A stretch of DNA of 64,000 bases from JBMNGH01 sp050949725 (GTDB taxonomy: Bacteria > Bacillota > Thermosediminibacteria > Thermosediminibacterales > Tepidanaerobacteraceae), in assembly GCA_050949725.1 (NCBI GenBank), contig JBMNGH010000001.1:248001-312000 (forward strand), written 5' to 3'. A program made the position numbers and the translations under genes. A model generated the notes under the pieces. It had not been told where the DNA came from. It worked only from the letters and a program-made list of their open reading frames with translations, and did not search any database. This document shows positions 51,739-62,114 of this stretch, one piece after another; position 1 is the stretch's first letter, and every line of letters starts with the position of its first letter.

Positions 51739-52469
51739 TGTTTATCACCCTCCTTTGAGGGTTTAAAGAATTTAAACTGTATTGACCCTTCATATGCCGG
51801 AACTTCAACATAATCGGGCCTCTTTATATTGACTTGAATACCAAAAACTAGCAGTGATTCAATGACCCCGCCCCTCATCTTTAGGGATGTTTCAAGAATA
51901 TCGGGATCACCTATTGCTATAATTTCAAATGGAGGTGCTAATTTAACCGAATTGATTATAATTGTAGGGCCAACACATCGTATTTCGCTGTTTGTAACGA
52001 TTCTCTGGCCGTTTACAGAAACAGCCTCAGCACCTGCTGAAAACAGCTCGTTCACAACCTTTAATATGTCCTCGTCATGTATCAAAAAAAGGTTAGGGTC
52101 TTCCCCTGGCTGTTTTGGGATATTGCTATCGTCTAAAGTTACTATAATACCCGGACCTGACCCTGCCATTAACCCTGCCATCATCCTTAATTTTTCTAAT
52201 TCTTTTTTCATGGCTTCATTAATACTGCTGCTTTTAGAAACAGAATCCTCATATTCCGTTATCCTATATCTCAGTTCTGAGACTTCTTTTTTAAGCTTGT
52301 CTCTCTCTTCAGCTACACTTTTTAATTCTGATGTCAGCTCCTGAGTCCTTTGAAGGGACGTTATACCGCCACCGCCTATCTGTACAGACCTAAACTGTGC
52401 AACCAACAATAATCCCAGTATGAAACACACCGCTGCTACTACAAGAGATGACTTAACTGCCTTATTCAA
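51735..52469 (-). CDS. DUF881 protein (YlxW/YlxX-like)
   Basis: 244 residues from the TTG at 52469, seven bases after AGAGGAGG. Membrane helix at about 8-24, coiled coil at about 42-90, then the DUF881 domain (GPGIIVTLDDSN, LIHDEDILKVVNELFSAGAEAVSVNGQRI). A divisome-neighbourhood protein of unknown function. Confidence 0.92.
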   Translation of the reverse strand: MNKAVKSSLVVAAVCFILGLLLVAQFRSVQIGGGGITSLQRTQELTSELKSVAEERDKLKKEVSELRYRITEYEDSVSKSSSINEAMKKELEKLRMMAGLMAGSGPGIIVTLDDSNIPKQPGEDPNLFLIHDEDILKVVNELFSAGAEAVSVNGQRIVTNSEIRCVGPTIIINSVKLAPPFEIIAIGDPDILETSLKMRGGVIESLLVFGIQVNIKRPDYVEVPAYEGSIQFKFFKPSKEGDKQ

Positions 52470-52494
52470 AACTCTTCCTCCTCTTCCTCTACGA

Positions 52495-53250
52495 CTAATA
52501 TGGTCTGAACACTGGTGTTTCATGTATTAAAATAATCAAACCCTTGCCCCTGTCGTTTGCCCTTAAATCGTTCAATACCTCTTTGATCGTAACAATTTTA
52601 TTATCATCCAGATGCTCCAGCACAATCTGATAACCGTCCAAAGTATACAAATTAAATACAACTACTTCATTCGATTTTGTGTCCACATGGATCTCGGATA
52701 ACTCCGAAGACAAATCCTTTAAAGAATTGATAAGGTTTAAAAAACTGTCAAAGGAATCTCGACCTTCCTTTACAATAATTTTTTTTGCAACATTTGCCTC
52801 AATTATGGTAAGGCCTGTAACTACAGGCAAATCATAACTTTCTAGTTTTGGTTCAAGCCGTACAACATGCCCTTTAGAATCAATAATTACAAATCCACTC
52901 AGGTATCGAATAGCAGCAGCTATATCTCTCTCTTTGACACTTATGATAAGTGTATGAGGCAATTTATAATCGACTTTGGCCTGTTCAATCGGAACAGATG
53001 ATGTAATGATTTGCTTTATCTCTTCGCTATTAACAGATAAAAGGTTTTTCCCATAGTAATCACTTATTAAACTTAAGATTTTTTCAGTCGAAATATTCTG
53101 GTTACCTTTTACCTGAATTAGTTTAATTTCAAAAAAAGAGCTGTATGCTGTAGGCATCAATGCTATTATACAAAAAAACAAAACCAGTAACAATAGCCTT
53201 TTTATGTTAATCTTCTTTTTTTTTCCACGGCGCAGATACCTGACATCCAT
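52495..53250 (-). CDS. divIB: Cell division protein DivIB/FtsQ
   Basis: 251 residues from the ATG at 53250 behind GAGGGG. Basic cytoplasmic tail, membrane helix about 18-40, POTRA domain (FEIKLIQVKGNQNISTEKIL) and FtsQ-type beta domain (FVIIDSKGHVV). Part of the FtsL-DivIC-DivIB complex. Confidence 0.93.
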   Translation of the reverse strand: MDVRYLRRGKKKKINIKRLLLLVLFFCIIALMPTAYSSFFEIKLIQVKGNQNISTEKILSLISDYYGKNLLSVNSEEIKQIITSSVPIEQAKVDYKLPHTLIISVKERDIAAAIRYLSGFVIIDSKGHVVRLEPKLESYDLPVVTGLTIIEANVAKKIIVKEGRDSFDSFLNLINSLKDLSSELSEIHVDTKSNEVVVFNLYTLDGYQIVLEHLDDNKIVTIKEVLNDLRANDRGKGLIILIHETPVFRPY

Positions 53251-53338
53251 AGTCTTTCCCCTCAAACACAGTCATTCGCATCAATTATACTGTAACAGCC
53301 AGTCCAAATAAAAAACAAAAAAATTAATAATATTCAAA

Positions 53339-54604
53339 TTAATCTATCTTATAAACTTTTGCTCCAATTGAAGCAAGATTTTTGTCTAATTTTTCATAGC
53401 CTCTCTCGATGTGCCTTACACCTTCGACAACAGTCTTACCATCCGCTGCAAGGGCTGCCAAAACCAGTGCGGCACCCGCCCTCAAATCTTTTGCTTCTAC
53501 AATTGCCCCTGTTAACTTTTTTACACCTCTTACTATTGCGATATTGCCACTTATTGAAATTTGAGCACCCATTCTTCTTAACTCTTCTGCATGTTTAAAT
53601 CTATTCTCAAATACGGTTTCGGTTATAACAGAAGCACCTTCAACAGTAGCTAAAAGAGACATCATCGGGGCCTGCATATCTGTGGGAAAGCCAGGATAGG
53701 GTAATGTCCTAAGACTGTCAAGGGATTTTAGCCGTCCTGTAGCTGAAAGATGGAGACCATCATAATCCCCCGTAATTTCACATCCAACTTCTCTGAGTTT
53801 GGCCAGTATAGGCTCCAAATGCTCTGCAACCACATTCTTGATTGTCACATTTCCCCTGGTAATTGCAGCAGCAACTAAGTAAGTCCCTGCAGCAATACGG
53901 TCAGGAATTATTCTGTAATCATATACTTTTTTTAGTTCACCGACATTACATCCTTCAATTTTTATGGTATCTGTTCCTGCACCTATTATCCGTGCACCCA
54001 TTCTGTTTAAAAAGTTTTGTAAATCAACTATTTCCGGCTCTTTAGCAGCATTGCGGATAATAGTAACACCTTTAGCGAGTACTGCTGCCATCAATATGTT
54101 CTCAGTTGCTCCTACGCTCGGAAAATCCAGGTGAATTTCGGCACCTTTCAATTGTTCGGCTTCAGCATAAACAAAGCCATGCTTTTCATTTAATTTGACG
54201 CCTAATGAAGCAAGGCCTTTGAGGTGCAAATCGATAGGTCTCGGGCCAATTTCACATCCCCCGGGGTACGATATTCGAACCCTGCCGAGTTTTCCTAACA
54301 AAGCCCCCATCAATACTATAGATGAGCGCATCTGTCTCGTCAAGTGTTCGGGGACTTCACATAAATCAATGTCCGCTGTATCAATTTCCAGTTTTCCGTC
54401 ATCATTTTTTTTTATTTTGGCACCGAGATATTTTAAAATTTCGAACATAACTTCTACATCTTTGATTTCAGGCACATCAATAAGTGAACTCAAATCTCCA
54501 TTTAATACTGTTGATGCCAAGATTGGTAAACTAGAGTTTTTTGAGCCCTGCACCCTCACCTCTCCTGAAAGTTTCACTCCCCCTGTTATTACATAAGCCC
54601 CCAA
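53339..54604 (-). CDS. murA: UDP-N-acetylglucosamine 1-carboxyvinyltransferase
   Basis: 421 residues; first committed step of peptidoglycan synthesis. SKNSSLPIL with Lys-22/Asn-23, PEP-binding YPGGCEIGPRPID with catalytic Cys-117 (so fosfomycin-sensitive by family rule) and FPTDMQAPMMSL are intact. TTG start with GGAGGTGGTGA upstream. 73 bp after divIB, reading towards it. Confidence 0.96.
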   Translation of the reverse strand: MGAYVITGGVKLSGEVRVQGSKNSSLPILASTVLNGDLSSLIDVPEIKDVEVMFEILKYLGAKIKKNDDGKLEIDTADIDLCEVPEHLTRQMRSSIVLMGALLGKLGRVRISYPGGCEIGPRPIDLHLKGLASLGVKLNEKHGFVYAEAEQLKGAEIHLDFPSVGATENILMAAVLAKGVTIIRNAAKEPEIVDLQNFLNRMGARIIGAGTDTIKIEGCNVGELKKVYDYRIIPDRIAAGTYLVAAAITRGNVTIKNVVAEHLEPILAKLREVGCEITGDYDGLHLSATGRLKSLDSLRTLPYPGFPTDMQAPMMSLLATVEGASVITETVFENRFKHAEELRRMGAQISISGNIAIVRGVKKLTGAIVEAKDLRAGAALVLAALAADGKTVVEGVRHIERGYEKLDKNLASIGAKVYKID

Positions 54605-54643
54605 CTCAGCTCACCACCTCCGGATTTTTGCAACAGCAATTCC

Positions 54644-56020
54644 TTAACCAAAAAGATTTTTTAATCTGTCAGTAAGATCGTAAGCAACCTTACAGACATC
54701 GCCTGCGCCTATAGTCATTACATAGTCACCTGATTTCAGTCTTTTTGACAAAATATCTGGTATCTCGTTTTTTTCGTCAATATAAGTCACTTTTTTCCCA
54801 TTCTGTTTTAGCATATTAACTATGAGCATCGAGGAAACACCTTCAATCGACTGTTCACCCGCACTAAAAATCTTGGTAACTATAACTTCGTCAGCATCTT
54901 CAAAAGCAGCTCCGAACTCATTGGCCAAAAGCATTGTTCTGGTAAATCTGTGCGGTTGAAATATAGCAATTAGCCTTCTGGGATTACATGACTTAGCAGC
55001 ATTTAAGGTGGCTTTTATCTCTGTGGGATGGTGTGCATAATCATCAATAATTTTTATTCCATTTATATTTCCGATAAGTTGGAATCTCCGTTGGACACCT
55101 TTGAAAGCCTTAATTGCATCAGCTATTCCTTCAAAACTTATCCCCAGCTCACTACCTACTGCTATTGCTGCTGTTGCATTATATATATTATGCAATCCTG
55201 GCACTCGGAGTTCTACTTTTCCCAAAAACTTATCTCTGAAGAATATGTCAAAAGAAGTAAACATTCCATTTGTAAAAATGTTTTTAGGCATGTAATCAGC
55301 AGTATTGTTAATTCCATATGTGTAATGTTTTCTTCTCAAATTTTCTGCAATTTCTCTGACATTTTCATTATCAGTACCTAAAACCGCAAATCCTTCATTT
55401 TTCAAGTTGTTTAAAAAATTTTTAAATGCACTCTTCATAGAGTTCATATTTTTATAGTAATCCATATGGTCATTTTCTATGTTTGTTACTACAGCCACAT
55501 AAGGTGTTAATTTCAAAAAAGAACCATCACTTTCATCAGCTTCGGCCACCAGAAAATCGCCGTTCCCCAAAGTGGCATTACCGCCTATATCGTTTAATTC
55601 TCCACCTATAATTACTGTAGGGTCATAACCGTTTTTTTCAAGTATTAGAGAGATCATTGATGTGGTAGTCGTCTTTCCGTGTGCCCCTGTTATGGCAATA
55701 CCCTTTTTGGGTTCCATCAATAGGCTTAGCATATCTGCCCTATGGACAACGGGTATTTTAGATTCAATCGCCTCAATATATTCCGGATTAGATTCAGGGA
55801 TAGCAGAAGATATTACTACGAGGTCTGCCCCAACAACGTTTGTTGCTTTGTGACCTATAAAAACCCTTGCTCCTGTACTTTTAAGCCTGTTTAGGGCAGT
55901 AGAAGTTCTCAAGTCTGAGCCGGATATTTCATATCCCAGGTTTAAGAGAATTTTTGCGATACCGCTCATCCCGGTGCCGCCAATGCCGATAAAATGAATG
56001 TGGTTACAAGGCTGTGTCAA
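54644..56020 (-). CDS. murC: UDP-N-acetylmuramate-L-alanine ligase
   Basis: 458 residues from the TTG at 56020, eight bases after AAGGAG; a GTG at 56038 precedes the SD. N-terminal IHFIGIGGTGMSGIA, ATP loop GAHGKTTTT, EADESDGSFL and DDYAHHPTEI are the MurC signatures. Confidence 0.96.
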   Translation of the reverse strand: MTQPCNHIHFIGIGGTGMSGIAKILLNLGYEISGSDLRTSTALNRLKSTGARVFIGHKATNVVGADLVVISSAIPESNPEYIEAIESKIPVVHRADMLSLLMEPKKGIAITGAHGKTTTTSMISLILEKNGYDPTVIIGGELNDIGGNATLGNGDFLVAEADESDGSFLKLTPYVAVVTNIENDHMDYYKNMNSMKSAFKNFLNNLKNEGFAVLGTDNENVREIAENLRRKHYTYGINNTADYMPKNIFTNGMFTSFDIFFRDKFLGKVELRVPGLHNIYNATAAIAVGSELGISFEGIADAIKAFKGVQRRFQLIGNINGIKIIDDYAHHPTEIKATLNAAKSCNPRRLIAIFQPHRFTRTMLLANEFGAAFEDADEVIVTKIFSAGEQSIEGVSSMLIVNMLKQNGKKVTYIDEKNEIPDILSKRLKSGDYVMTIGAGDVCKVAYDLTDRLKNLFG

Positions 56021-56143
56021 GTTTTTCTCTCCTTCCACATGTTGAAACAGTATTGTATATTTTTATGATATGCTTTTATATCAGTTCTTGTTACTCCTAT
56101 CACGTCTTCATATTAACATACATAATAATTGAAGTAAATAATC

Positions 56144-57259
56144 CTATTTCAATAGTTTATGTATTTCTAACATGATTTTGTCTAGTGCATCAGGGTTTCC
56201 CAATCTTTTGCTTGATTTTCCCATTTTTGACAAATAATTTTCATCAAAAATAATTGATTTTATCGTTTCGAGAAGGATTTTGCCATTGAGCTCGTTATCA
56301 TTAATAATTATACCCGCTCCTGCACGTTGCAATAACATTGCGTTATAATCCTGATGACGATTGGCTGCAGTAGGTAAAGGAACAAGAATAGCAGGTTTTC
56401 CGCAAACACAAATTTCGGAAATACTTATTGCCCCAGCTCTTGCAATCACCAAATCGGCAGCTGCATAAGCATCCTGCATATCATAAATATAAGGTTCTAC
56501 TATAATATGCCCATGTCTAGCTATGTCTATTCCTTTATTTTCCAATTTGCGTTTTATCTCACTATAATGTTTTATGCCCGTAATATGGATTAGCTGAAAA
56601 TGCCTCTTTTTTATTATTTCGTCCATTATTTCGATTATCGCTTTATTTAGGCGGCTCGCTCCCTGACTTCCCCCAAAACAAAGAACAACTGGTAGACGCG
56701 GATTAAGACCGAATTTTGCCAAAGCAACATGTTTTATTCCTTTAGACAATTCCTTTCTTACCGGATTACCCGTGATGATCGTCTTATATTTAGGAAAGTA
56801 CTGCATCGACTGTGAAAAACTTATGAGGACTTTATCGACAAAATTCGAAAGTAGTTTGTTTGTGACACCAGGTTTTACGTTTTGCTCATGGATAATAGTA
56901 GGGATTTTAAATAATGCAGCCAAAAAAATAACAGGTCCTGCCACATAGCCGCCTGTCCCAATTACAAGGTCAGGCTTTTCCTTTTTTAAAAGCCTGATTG
57001 AGTCAATAGCACCTAAAATCATATCTTTTACAGATAAAAGTGTATCTAGGGATAGCTCTCTTTTAAAACCTCGAACCCTTATAGTCTTTAACTCATATCC
57101 AGCTTTAGGGACCAATTCTGTCTCGAGACCGCGGTCTGTTCCGACAAAAATGATTTTTGTTTCGCTATTTGCCTCTTTTAAGCCCGTTGCAATGGCTATG
57201 GCAGGATATATATGCCCTCCGGTACCACCGCCAGCCAAAATTACTTTTTTAATAGGCAT
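56144..57259 (-). CDS. murG: UDP-GlcNAc-undecaprenoyl-pyrophosphoryl-MurNAc-pentapeptide transferase
   Basis: 371 residues; makes lipid II. VILAGGGTGGHIYPAIAIA at the N-terminus and FGGSQGASRLN with the RAGAISISEI donor-sugar motif are intact. One base separates it from ftsW. Confidence 0.97.
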   Translation of the reverse strand: MPIKKVILAGGGTGGHIYPAIAIATGLKEANSETKIIFVGTDRGLETELVPKAGYELKTIRVRGFKRELSLDTLLSVKDMILGAIDSIRLLKKEKPDLVIGTGGYVAGPVIFLAALFKIPTIIHEQNVKPGVTNKLLSNFVDKVLISFSQSMQYFPKYKTIITGNPVRKELSKGIKHVALAKFGLNPRLPVVLCFGGSQGASRLNKAIIEIMDEIIKKRHFQLIHITGIKHYSEIKRKLENKGIDIARHGHIIVEPYIYDMQDAYAAADLVIARAGAISISEICVCGKPAILVPLPTAANRHQDYNAMLLQRAGAGIIINDNELNGKILLETIKSIIFDENYLSKMGKSSKRLGNPDALDKIMLEIHKLLK

Positions 57260-57260
57260 T

Positions 57261-58361
57261 TCAGTTTTCCTCCGTATATCTGGAAATATTCATCAGTATA
57301 CCGATTTGTGTCATTGTAATTATGAGTGATGATCCCCCGTAACTGATAAATGGAAGGGGCATCCCTGTAACCGGCATAGAGCCAGTTACAACAGCTATAT
57401 TTATTAAAAACTGTATTGCTATAAGTGTCGTAAGCCCCGTAGCTAAAAATTTACCAAACAGGTCCGGAGCCATAATTGCAGTTTTATAACAGCGCCAGAT
57501 TAAAAACATGAATAGAGCCATTACAAAAGCTGCACCAAGAAAGCCCAGTTCTTCAGCGATTATGGCAAAAATAAAATCGGTTTGCGGCTCAGGTAAATAA
57601 AAAAACTTCTGTCTGCTTTGCCCAAGGCCAACTCCGATCAGGCCTCCTGAACCGAGGGCATAAAGAGACTGAATTATATGATATCCTCCACTTTGGGTAT
57701 CGGACCAAGGATCTAAAAAAGACAAATATCTTCTCATTCTGTATCCTTCAGTAAATATGAGTGTAATTACAGCTCCCAGCCCTGCAATTCCCAGCGAGAG
57801 TAAATGTGACATTTTACACCCTGCCACAAATAATAATATTATTGTTACGAGGCCTATGAGTACAGTAGCGCTTAAATGCGGTTCAACCAAAATCAGACCA
57901 CAAACGGCACCCATCACAATTAAAAATGGAAGTATTCCGACAAAAAAGTTTTTAATCTTATCCTGCTTTCTCTCAAGGCCGCAAGCCAAATATATAATCA
58001 TACCTATTTTTGCAATTTCTGAAGGCTGAACTGTGACCGAACCCATACCAATCCACCGTCTGGCTTCATTTCGTACTATGCCGATTCCCGGAATGAGTAC
58101 AATAACAAGTAGTGCAAACATCAAAAATACGATTGTCTTTTCATATTTTTTCAAATTCCAGTAATCATAGTTGGAAAAATATATCATTGCAATAAAACCC
58201 AGAAGGGCCCAAATGAGTTGTCTTTTTAAAAAATAAAGACTGTCCTTATAATAGTAATACGCTTGCACAGTACTTGAACTAAAAACCATTATTATTCCAA
58301 TGCATAACAACACGAGTGAACAAAACAAAATTGCAAAATCGGGGGGCTTTCTGGATCTCAT
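57261..58361 (-). CDS. ftsW: SEDS peptidoglycan polymerase FtsW/SpoVE
   Basis: 366 residues, about ten membrane helices. VQPSEIAKIG, LVEPHLSATVL and GMPLPFISYGGSSLI are the SEDS motifs. Located between murD and murG as spoVE is in Bacillus; sequence alone does not tell vegetative FtsW from sporulation SpoVE. Confidence 0.95.
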   Translation of the reverse strand: MRSRKPPDFAILFCSLVLLCIGIIMVFSSSTVQAYYYYKDSLYFLKRQLIWALLGFIAMIYFSNYDYWNLKKYEKTIVFLMFALLVIVLIPGIGIVRNEARRWIGMGSVTVQPSEIAKIGMIIYLACGLERKQDKIKNFFVGILPFLIVMGAVCGLILVEPHLSATVLIGLVTIILLFVAGCKMSHLLSLGIAGLGAVITLIFTEGYRMRRYLSFLDPWSDTQSGGYHIIQSLYALGSGGLIGVGLGQSRQKFFYLPEPQTDFIFAIIAEELGFLGAAFVMALFMFLIWRCYKTAIMAPDLFGKFLATGLTTLIAIQFLINIAVVTGSMPVTGMPLPFISYGGSSLIITMTQIGILMNISRYTEEN

Positions 58362-58376
58362 TTTATCACTTCCCTG

Positions 58377-59732
58377 TCAGCTCTTTAAAGAATAAACCTC
58401 TTCTTTAAATACCCGTCCCCTCTCTTCAAAATCTTTAAACATATCCCAGCTCGCACAAGCAGGCGAAAACAATACCGTATCTCCCGGTCGAGCTGATTCG
58501 GCGGCAGCCAATACAGCCTCCCTCAGCGTGCGGGCTTTTTGGATGTTACGGTATCCTTGCTTTCGTGCTGCCTCTTCTATTAATGGTGCAGTTTCACCAA
58601 TTAGAATCATTTTTTTCACCTTGTTATTAAAAGACCTAATGAAATCTGTGTAGTCACTTTTTTTGTCATACCCGCCAGCAATAAGAACTACCGGTCCATC
58701 TACTGCATTAATAGCCTTTATAGCTGCGTCTGGATTAGTACCTTTTGAGTCATTGATATACTTAATTCCTCCTATGATTGCCACTTGCTCCAACCTGTGT
58801 TCAACACCGTGAAAGTCTTTAAGTGTTTCGGCTAGGTTATTTAAATTTGCTTTGGTAATCCATGCCACACATACTACCGCAAGTGCATTTTCCAGATTAT
58901 GACTTCCTCGCATTCCTAGTTCTTCAGCTTTTAGTATTGGAATCATTATTCCGTTATCCTTTACTACAATTACCCCGTTTTTAACACATGCTCCTCTTTC
59001 TAAGTCGTGCTTTCTGCTAAAATAAACAACTTTACCTTTTGACCTCTTGCTTAACGATGAAACTAACTCATCATCATAGTTTAAGACAGCATAGTCATTT
59101 TCATCTTGATTTTCAAGAATTCTAGCTTTTGCCTCTAAATAATTGTCAAAAGACTTGTGTCGATTAAGATGATCTTTTGTCAAATTTAATATAACACTTA
59201 TGTAAGGTTTAAAGTGCATTATGTGTTCAAGCTGGAAACTGCTTACTTCAATGACAAAGTAATCTTTTTGCTCTTTTGGTTCAACTTTCTGAATAAGGGG
59301 AACACCGATATTTCCCGCAACAGAAATATCCCTTCCGTCATTTTTTAAAACTTCTGCAATAAGGGTAGTAGTGGTAGTTTTTCCATTTGTACCTGTCACT
59401 GCAATTAAAGGGGCGTTCACAAACCAGTAACCTAATTCTAGCTCACTGATAACGGGAATATCCCTACTTTTTGCCTCAACCAATATTTCGATATCTTCAG
59501 GTACTCCAGGGCTGACAACGATGAGATCGCATTGTTCCAATAATTTAAGCGGATGGCCTCCAAAAACCGATTTAATATGTTGGTTTTCCAATATATTTGC
59601 ATCTTTTAGATCTTTTTTGGGTTTTATATCATTTGCAACAACGTTTGCTCCCAATTTTTTTAGTTCAAGTGCTGCAGCAGTACCACTACGTGCAAGCCCT
59701 ATTACTAAAACGTTTTTACCCTTGAGCTCCAC
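58377..59732 (-). CDS. murD: UDP-N-acetylmuramoylalanine-D-glutamate ligase
   Basis: 451 residues from the GTG at 59732, with AAGGTGA upstream; an open frame to 59858 overlaps mraY and is not needed. ATP loop TGTNGKTTTT, EVSSFQLE, NDSKGTNPDA and SPACASWDMFKDFEERG are intact. Confidence 0.96.
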   Translation of the reverse strand: MELKGKNVLVIGLARSGTAAALELKKLGANVVANDIKPKKDLKDANILENQHIKSVFGGHPLKLLEQCDLIVVSPGVPEDIEILVEAKSRDIPVISELELGYWFVNAPLIAVTGTNGKTTTTTLIAEVLKNDGRDISVAGNIGVPLIQKVEPKEQKDYFVIEVSSFQLEHIMHFKPYISVILNLTKDHLNRHKSFDNYLEAKARILENQDENDYAVLNYDDELVSSLSKRSKGKVVYFSRKHDLERGACVKNGVIVVKDNGIMIPILKAEELGMRGSHNLENALAVVCVAWITKANLNNLAETLKDFHGVEHRLEQVAIIGGIKYINDSKGTNPDAAIKAINAVDGPVVLIAGGYDKKSDYTDFIRSFNNKVKKMILIGETAPLIEEAARKQGYRNIQKARTLREAVLAAAESARPGDTVLFSPACASWDMFKDFEERGRVFKEEVYSLKS

Positions 59733-59764
59733 TGTAAAATCACCTTTCTCCAGGATAGATTTTA

Positions 59765-60730
59765 TTAAAAGTATGTATAGTAAAAAGCTATTAAGCCCAA
59801 AATGCCTGTCAGAATTGTGAAACACCAGAACATAAATACAATTGTAGGTTCCTTCCATCCAGACAGTTCAAAGTGATGGTGAATAGGGCTCATTTTAAAA
59901 ATCCTTTTTCCTGTCAACCTGAAAAATACTACTTGTAGAATGACAGAAAGGGTTTCTATAATAAAAATCATTCCAAAAAATACCAAATAAATCTGCATGC
60001 CTGTAAGTACAGAAATTGCCACAAGTGCACCACCAAGACCTAAAGAACCGGTATCTCCCATGAAAACTTTTGCCGGGTAGTAGTTAAAAATTAAAAAACC
60101 GAGACATGCCCCGCTGATTGCTGCACAAAAAATTGCCATATTTTGCTGCCCGAAGGAAAGCGATATAAGGGTGAAAAAAAAACTTATTATGACTGTTATC
60201 CCAGAGACTAGACCGTCCAGCCCATCAGTAAGATTTACGCTGTTGACTGTTCCCAAGATAATAAAAACCGTAAATGGAATAAATAACACGCCCAAGTCTA
60301 TGCCTTCAGCTACAAAAGGTGCATTAATTACTGAAGTCCCTGGGGAAAAGTTTCTAGCATAGACAGCAATAATAAACGATAGGGCAAGTTGAAATATCAG
60401 CTTCTGATTAGCCCTTAGACCCAGCGTTCTTTTCTTTATTATTTTTATGAAGTCATCCACAAAACCTATTAATCCAAAACCGATCATAGATATTAAAGAC
60501 ACAATAATGTGAGGATTTTTTTCAGTAAACAGCAGTGAAGCCAACGCTATTGATGGAATAAAAATAACCCCACCCATTGTCGGCGTACCTTTTTTACTGA
60601 GATGCCTTTTGGGGCCATCTACTCTGATGGTTTGGCCAAACTTGAATTTCATCAGGACGGGTATAATGATGTTACCCCAAATAATTGTAATGATAAAAGA
60701 AATTATCACAGCAATGAATTCTAAGTGCAA
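59765..60730 (-). CDS. mraY: Phospho-N-acetylmuramoyl-pentapeptide transferase
   Basis: 321 residues, ten membrane helices; makes lipid I. GTPTMGGV, FVDDFIK, NLTDGLDGL, VFMGDTGSLGLGG and PIHHHFE are the MraY motifs. TTG start eight bases after GGAGG. Confidence 0.97.
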   Translation of the reverse strand: MHLEFIAVIISFIITIIWGNIIIPVLMKFKFGQTIRVDGPKRHLSKKGTPTMGGVIFIPSIALASLLFTEKNPHIIVSLISMIGFGLIGFVDDFIKIIKKRTLGLRANQKLIFQLALSFIIAVYARNFSPGTSVINAPFVAEGIDLGVLFIPFTVFIILGTVNSVNLTDGLDGLVSGITVIISFFFTLISLSFGQQNMAIFCAAISGACLGFLIFNYYPAKVFMGDTGSLGLGGALVAISVLTGMQIYLVFFGMIFIIETLSVILQVVFFRLTGKRIFKMSPIHHHFELSGWKEPTIVFMFWCFTILTGILGLIAFYYTYF

Positions 60731-60731
60731 T

Positions 60732-62114
60732 TCATGACCCTCCGGTTAAAAGTTGTACAAACCTTTCAAGTCTTAATCCACGAGATGCCTTTATGAGGAT
60801 AACATCACTTTCCTTTACCAAATCTCCTACATGTTTCAAGCCTTCTTCAGGCGTATTAAAAACATGGATATTCTGTTTTTTTAAACGCCCCTTTAGTGCA
60901 CCTTCAGCAAGATATTTGGAATACTTGCCAACTGCCACAAGTAGGTCTGTCTTATCAGACACATAGTTCCCTATGCTGAAATGGGCAGCTTCTGAATAGT
61001 CTCCTAGTTCAAGCATATCTCCCAAAATTGCTGCCTTTTTTCTGTTGATACCCTTTTGGAACAACATGTCGATAGCAACTCTCATTGAATCAGGACTTGC
61101 ATTGTAGGTATCATCGATAATAATCGCTCCTGTACGAGCTGTTTTCTGCTCAAGTCTCATCTTATACTGTCTAAATGTCAAAAGACCCTGGCTTATTTCT
61201 TCAGTTGAGAGCCCGTGCTCATAACCCACAATGATTGCAGCAAGGGCATTGCTTACATTGTGGGCTCCAGGTACCTGCATTTGAAACGTGTGATTTCCGT
61301 ATTTACCTGTTGTTTCAAAGATTTGCATATTATCTTTAAGCTCGGTGTTTTTAGCTATCAAATCCCCATGCTTTAAACCAAAGTACACCACCCTGAACGA
61401 TAACCTTCCTTGCATTTTCCACAATTCGGGGCTATCCGCATGTAGAACAGCCAGCCCATCTTTTAATGGCTCTAAAATTTCCATTTTTGCAGCGGCAATG
61501 TTTTCTTTACTCCCTAATTTCTCAATATGTGCTATTCCAATATTGGTAATAACGGAAACGCATGGTTTTACGATATTTGCCAGACGGCGAATTTCGCCAA
61601 ATCCGCTCATTCCTATTTCAACTACGCATATTTCATGTTTTGGCTCAAGCTTAAAAAGAGTGAGAGGAAGCCCTATCTCGTTATTGTAATTTCCATGAGT
61701 TTTCAATACATTAAATCTTGTTCCCAATACTGATGCAATCAAGTCTTTCGTCGTCGTTTTGCCAACACTTCCTGTAACTGCTATAAAAGGTATATCAAAA
61801 AAACTTCTGTAATACTCAGCAAGTGCCAGGAGGGCATCTAGGACATCATCGACAAATATTATATTCTTATTATCAACAAGATTTATTACCTTCTCTCTTT
61901 TATCTTTACTGCAAAGGCTTGCTGAAGCGCCACGTTTAAACGCTTCTGCAATGAAATCATGCCCATCAAAGTTAGTGCCAGTCAGAGGGAAAAACAAATT
62001 GCCTTTTCTCATTGTTCTTGAGTCCGTAGAAATCCCTGTTATCTGTGTACATTTATAGCTTGTAAGAGTCCCTTTGACAACTTTTGCTATATCTAATAGG
62101 TTTAAAGGTTTCAT
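60732..62114 (-). CDS. murF: UDP-MurNAc-tripeptide D-alanyl-D-alanine ligase
   Basis: 460 residues. DSRTMRKGNLFFPLTG, ATP loop VTGSVGKTTTKDL, HGNYNNEIGLPL and DDTYNASPDS identify MurF. Its ATG lies just after the murE stop codon, with AGGGGA upstream. Confidence 0.96.
   Translation of the reverse strand: MKPLNLLDIAKVVKGTLTSYKCTQITGISTDSRTMRKGNLFFPLTGTNFDGHDFIAEAFKRGASASLCSKDKREKVINLVDNKNIIFVDDVLDALLALAEYYRSFFDIPFIAVTGSVGKTTTKDLIASVLGTRFNVLKTHGNYNNEIGLPLTLFKLEPKHEICVVEIGMSGFGEIRRLANIVKPCVSVITNIGIAHIEKLGSKENIAAAKMEILEPLKDGLAVLHADSPELWKMQGRLSFRVVYFGLKHGDLIAKNTELKDNMQIFETTGKYGNHTFQMQVPGAHNVSNALAAIIVGYEHGLSTEEISQGLLTFRQYKMRLEQKTARTGAIIIDDTYNASPDSMRVAIDMLFQKGINRKKAAILGDMLELGDYSEAAHFSIGNYVSDKTDLLVAVGKYSKYLAEGALKGRLKKQNIHVFNTPEEGLKHVGDLVKESDVILIKASRGLRLERFVQLLTGGS

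Noticed and set aside
51862..52344. Plus-strand frame of 160 codons opposite the DUF881 gene
   Set aside because: Low-complexity serine-rich translation, no SD, antisense to a conserved gene.
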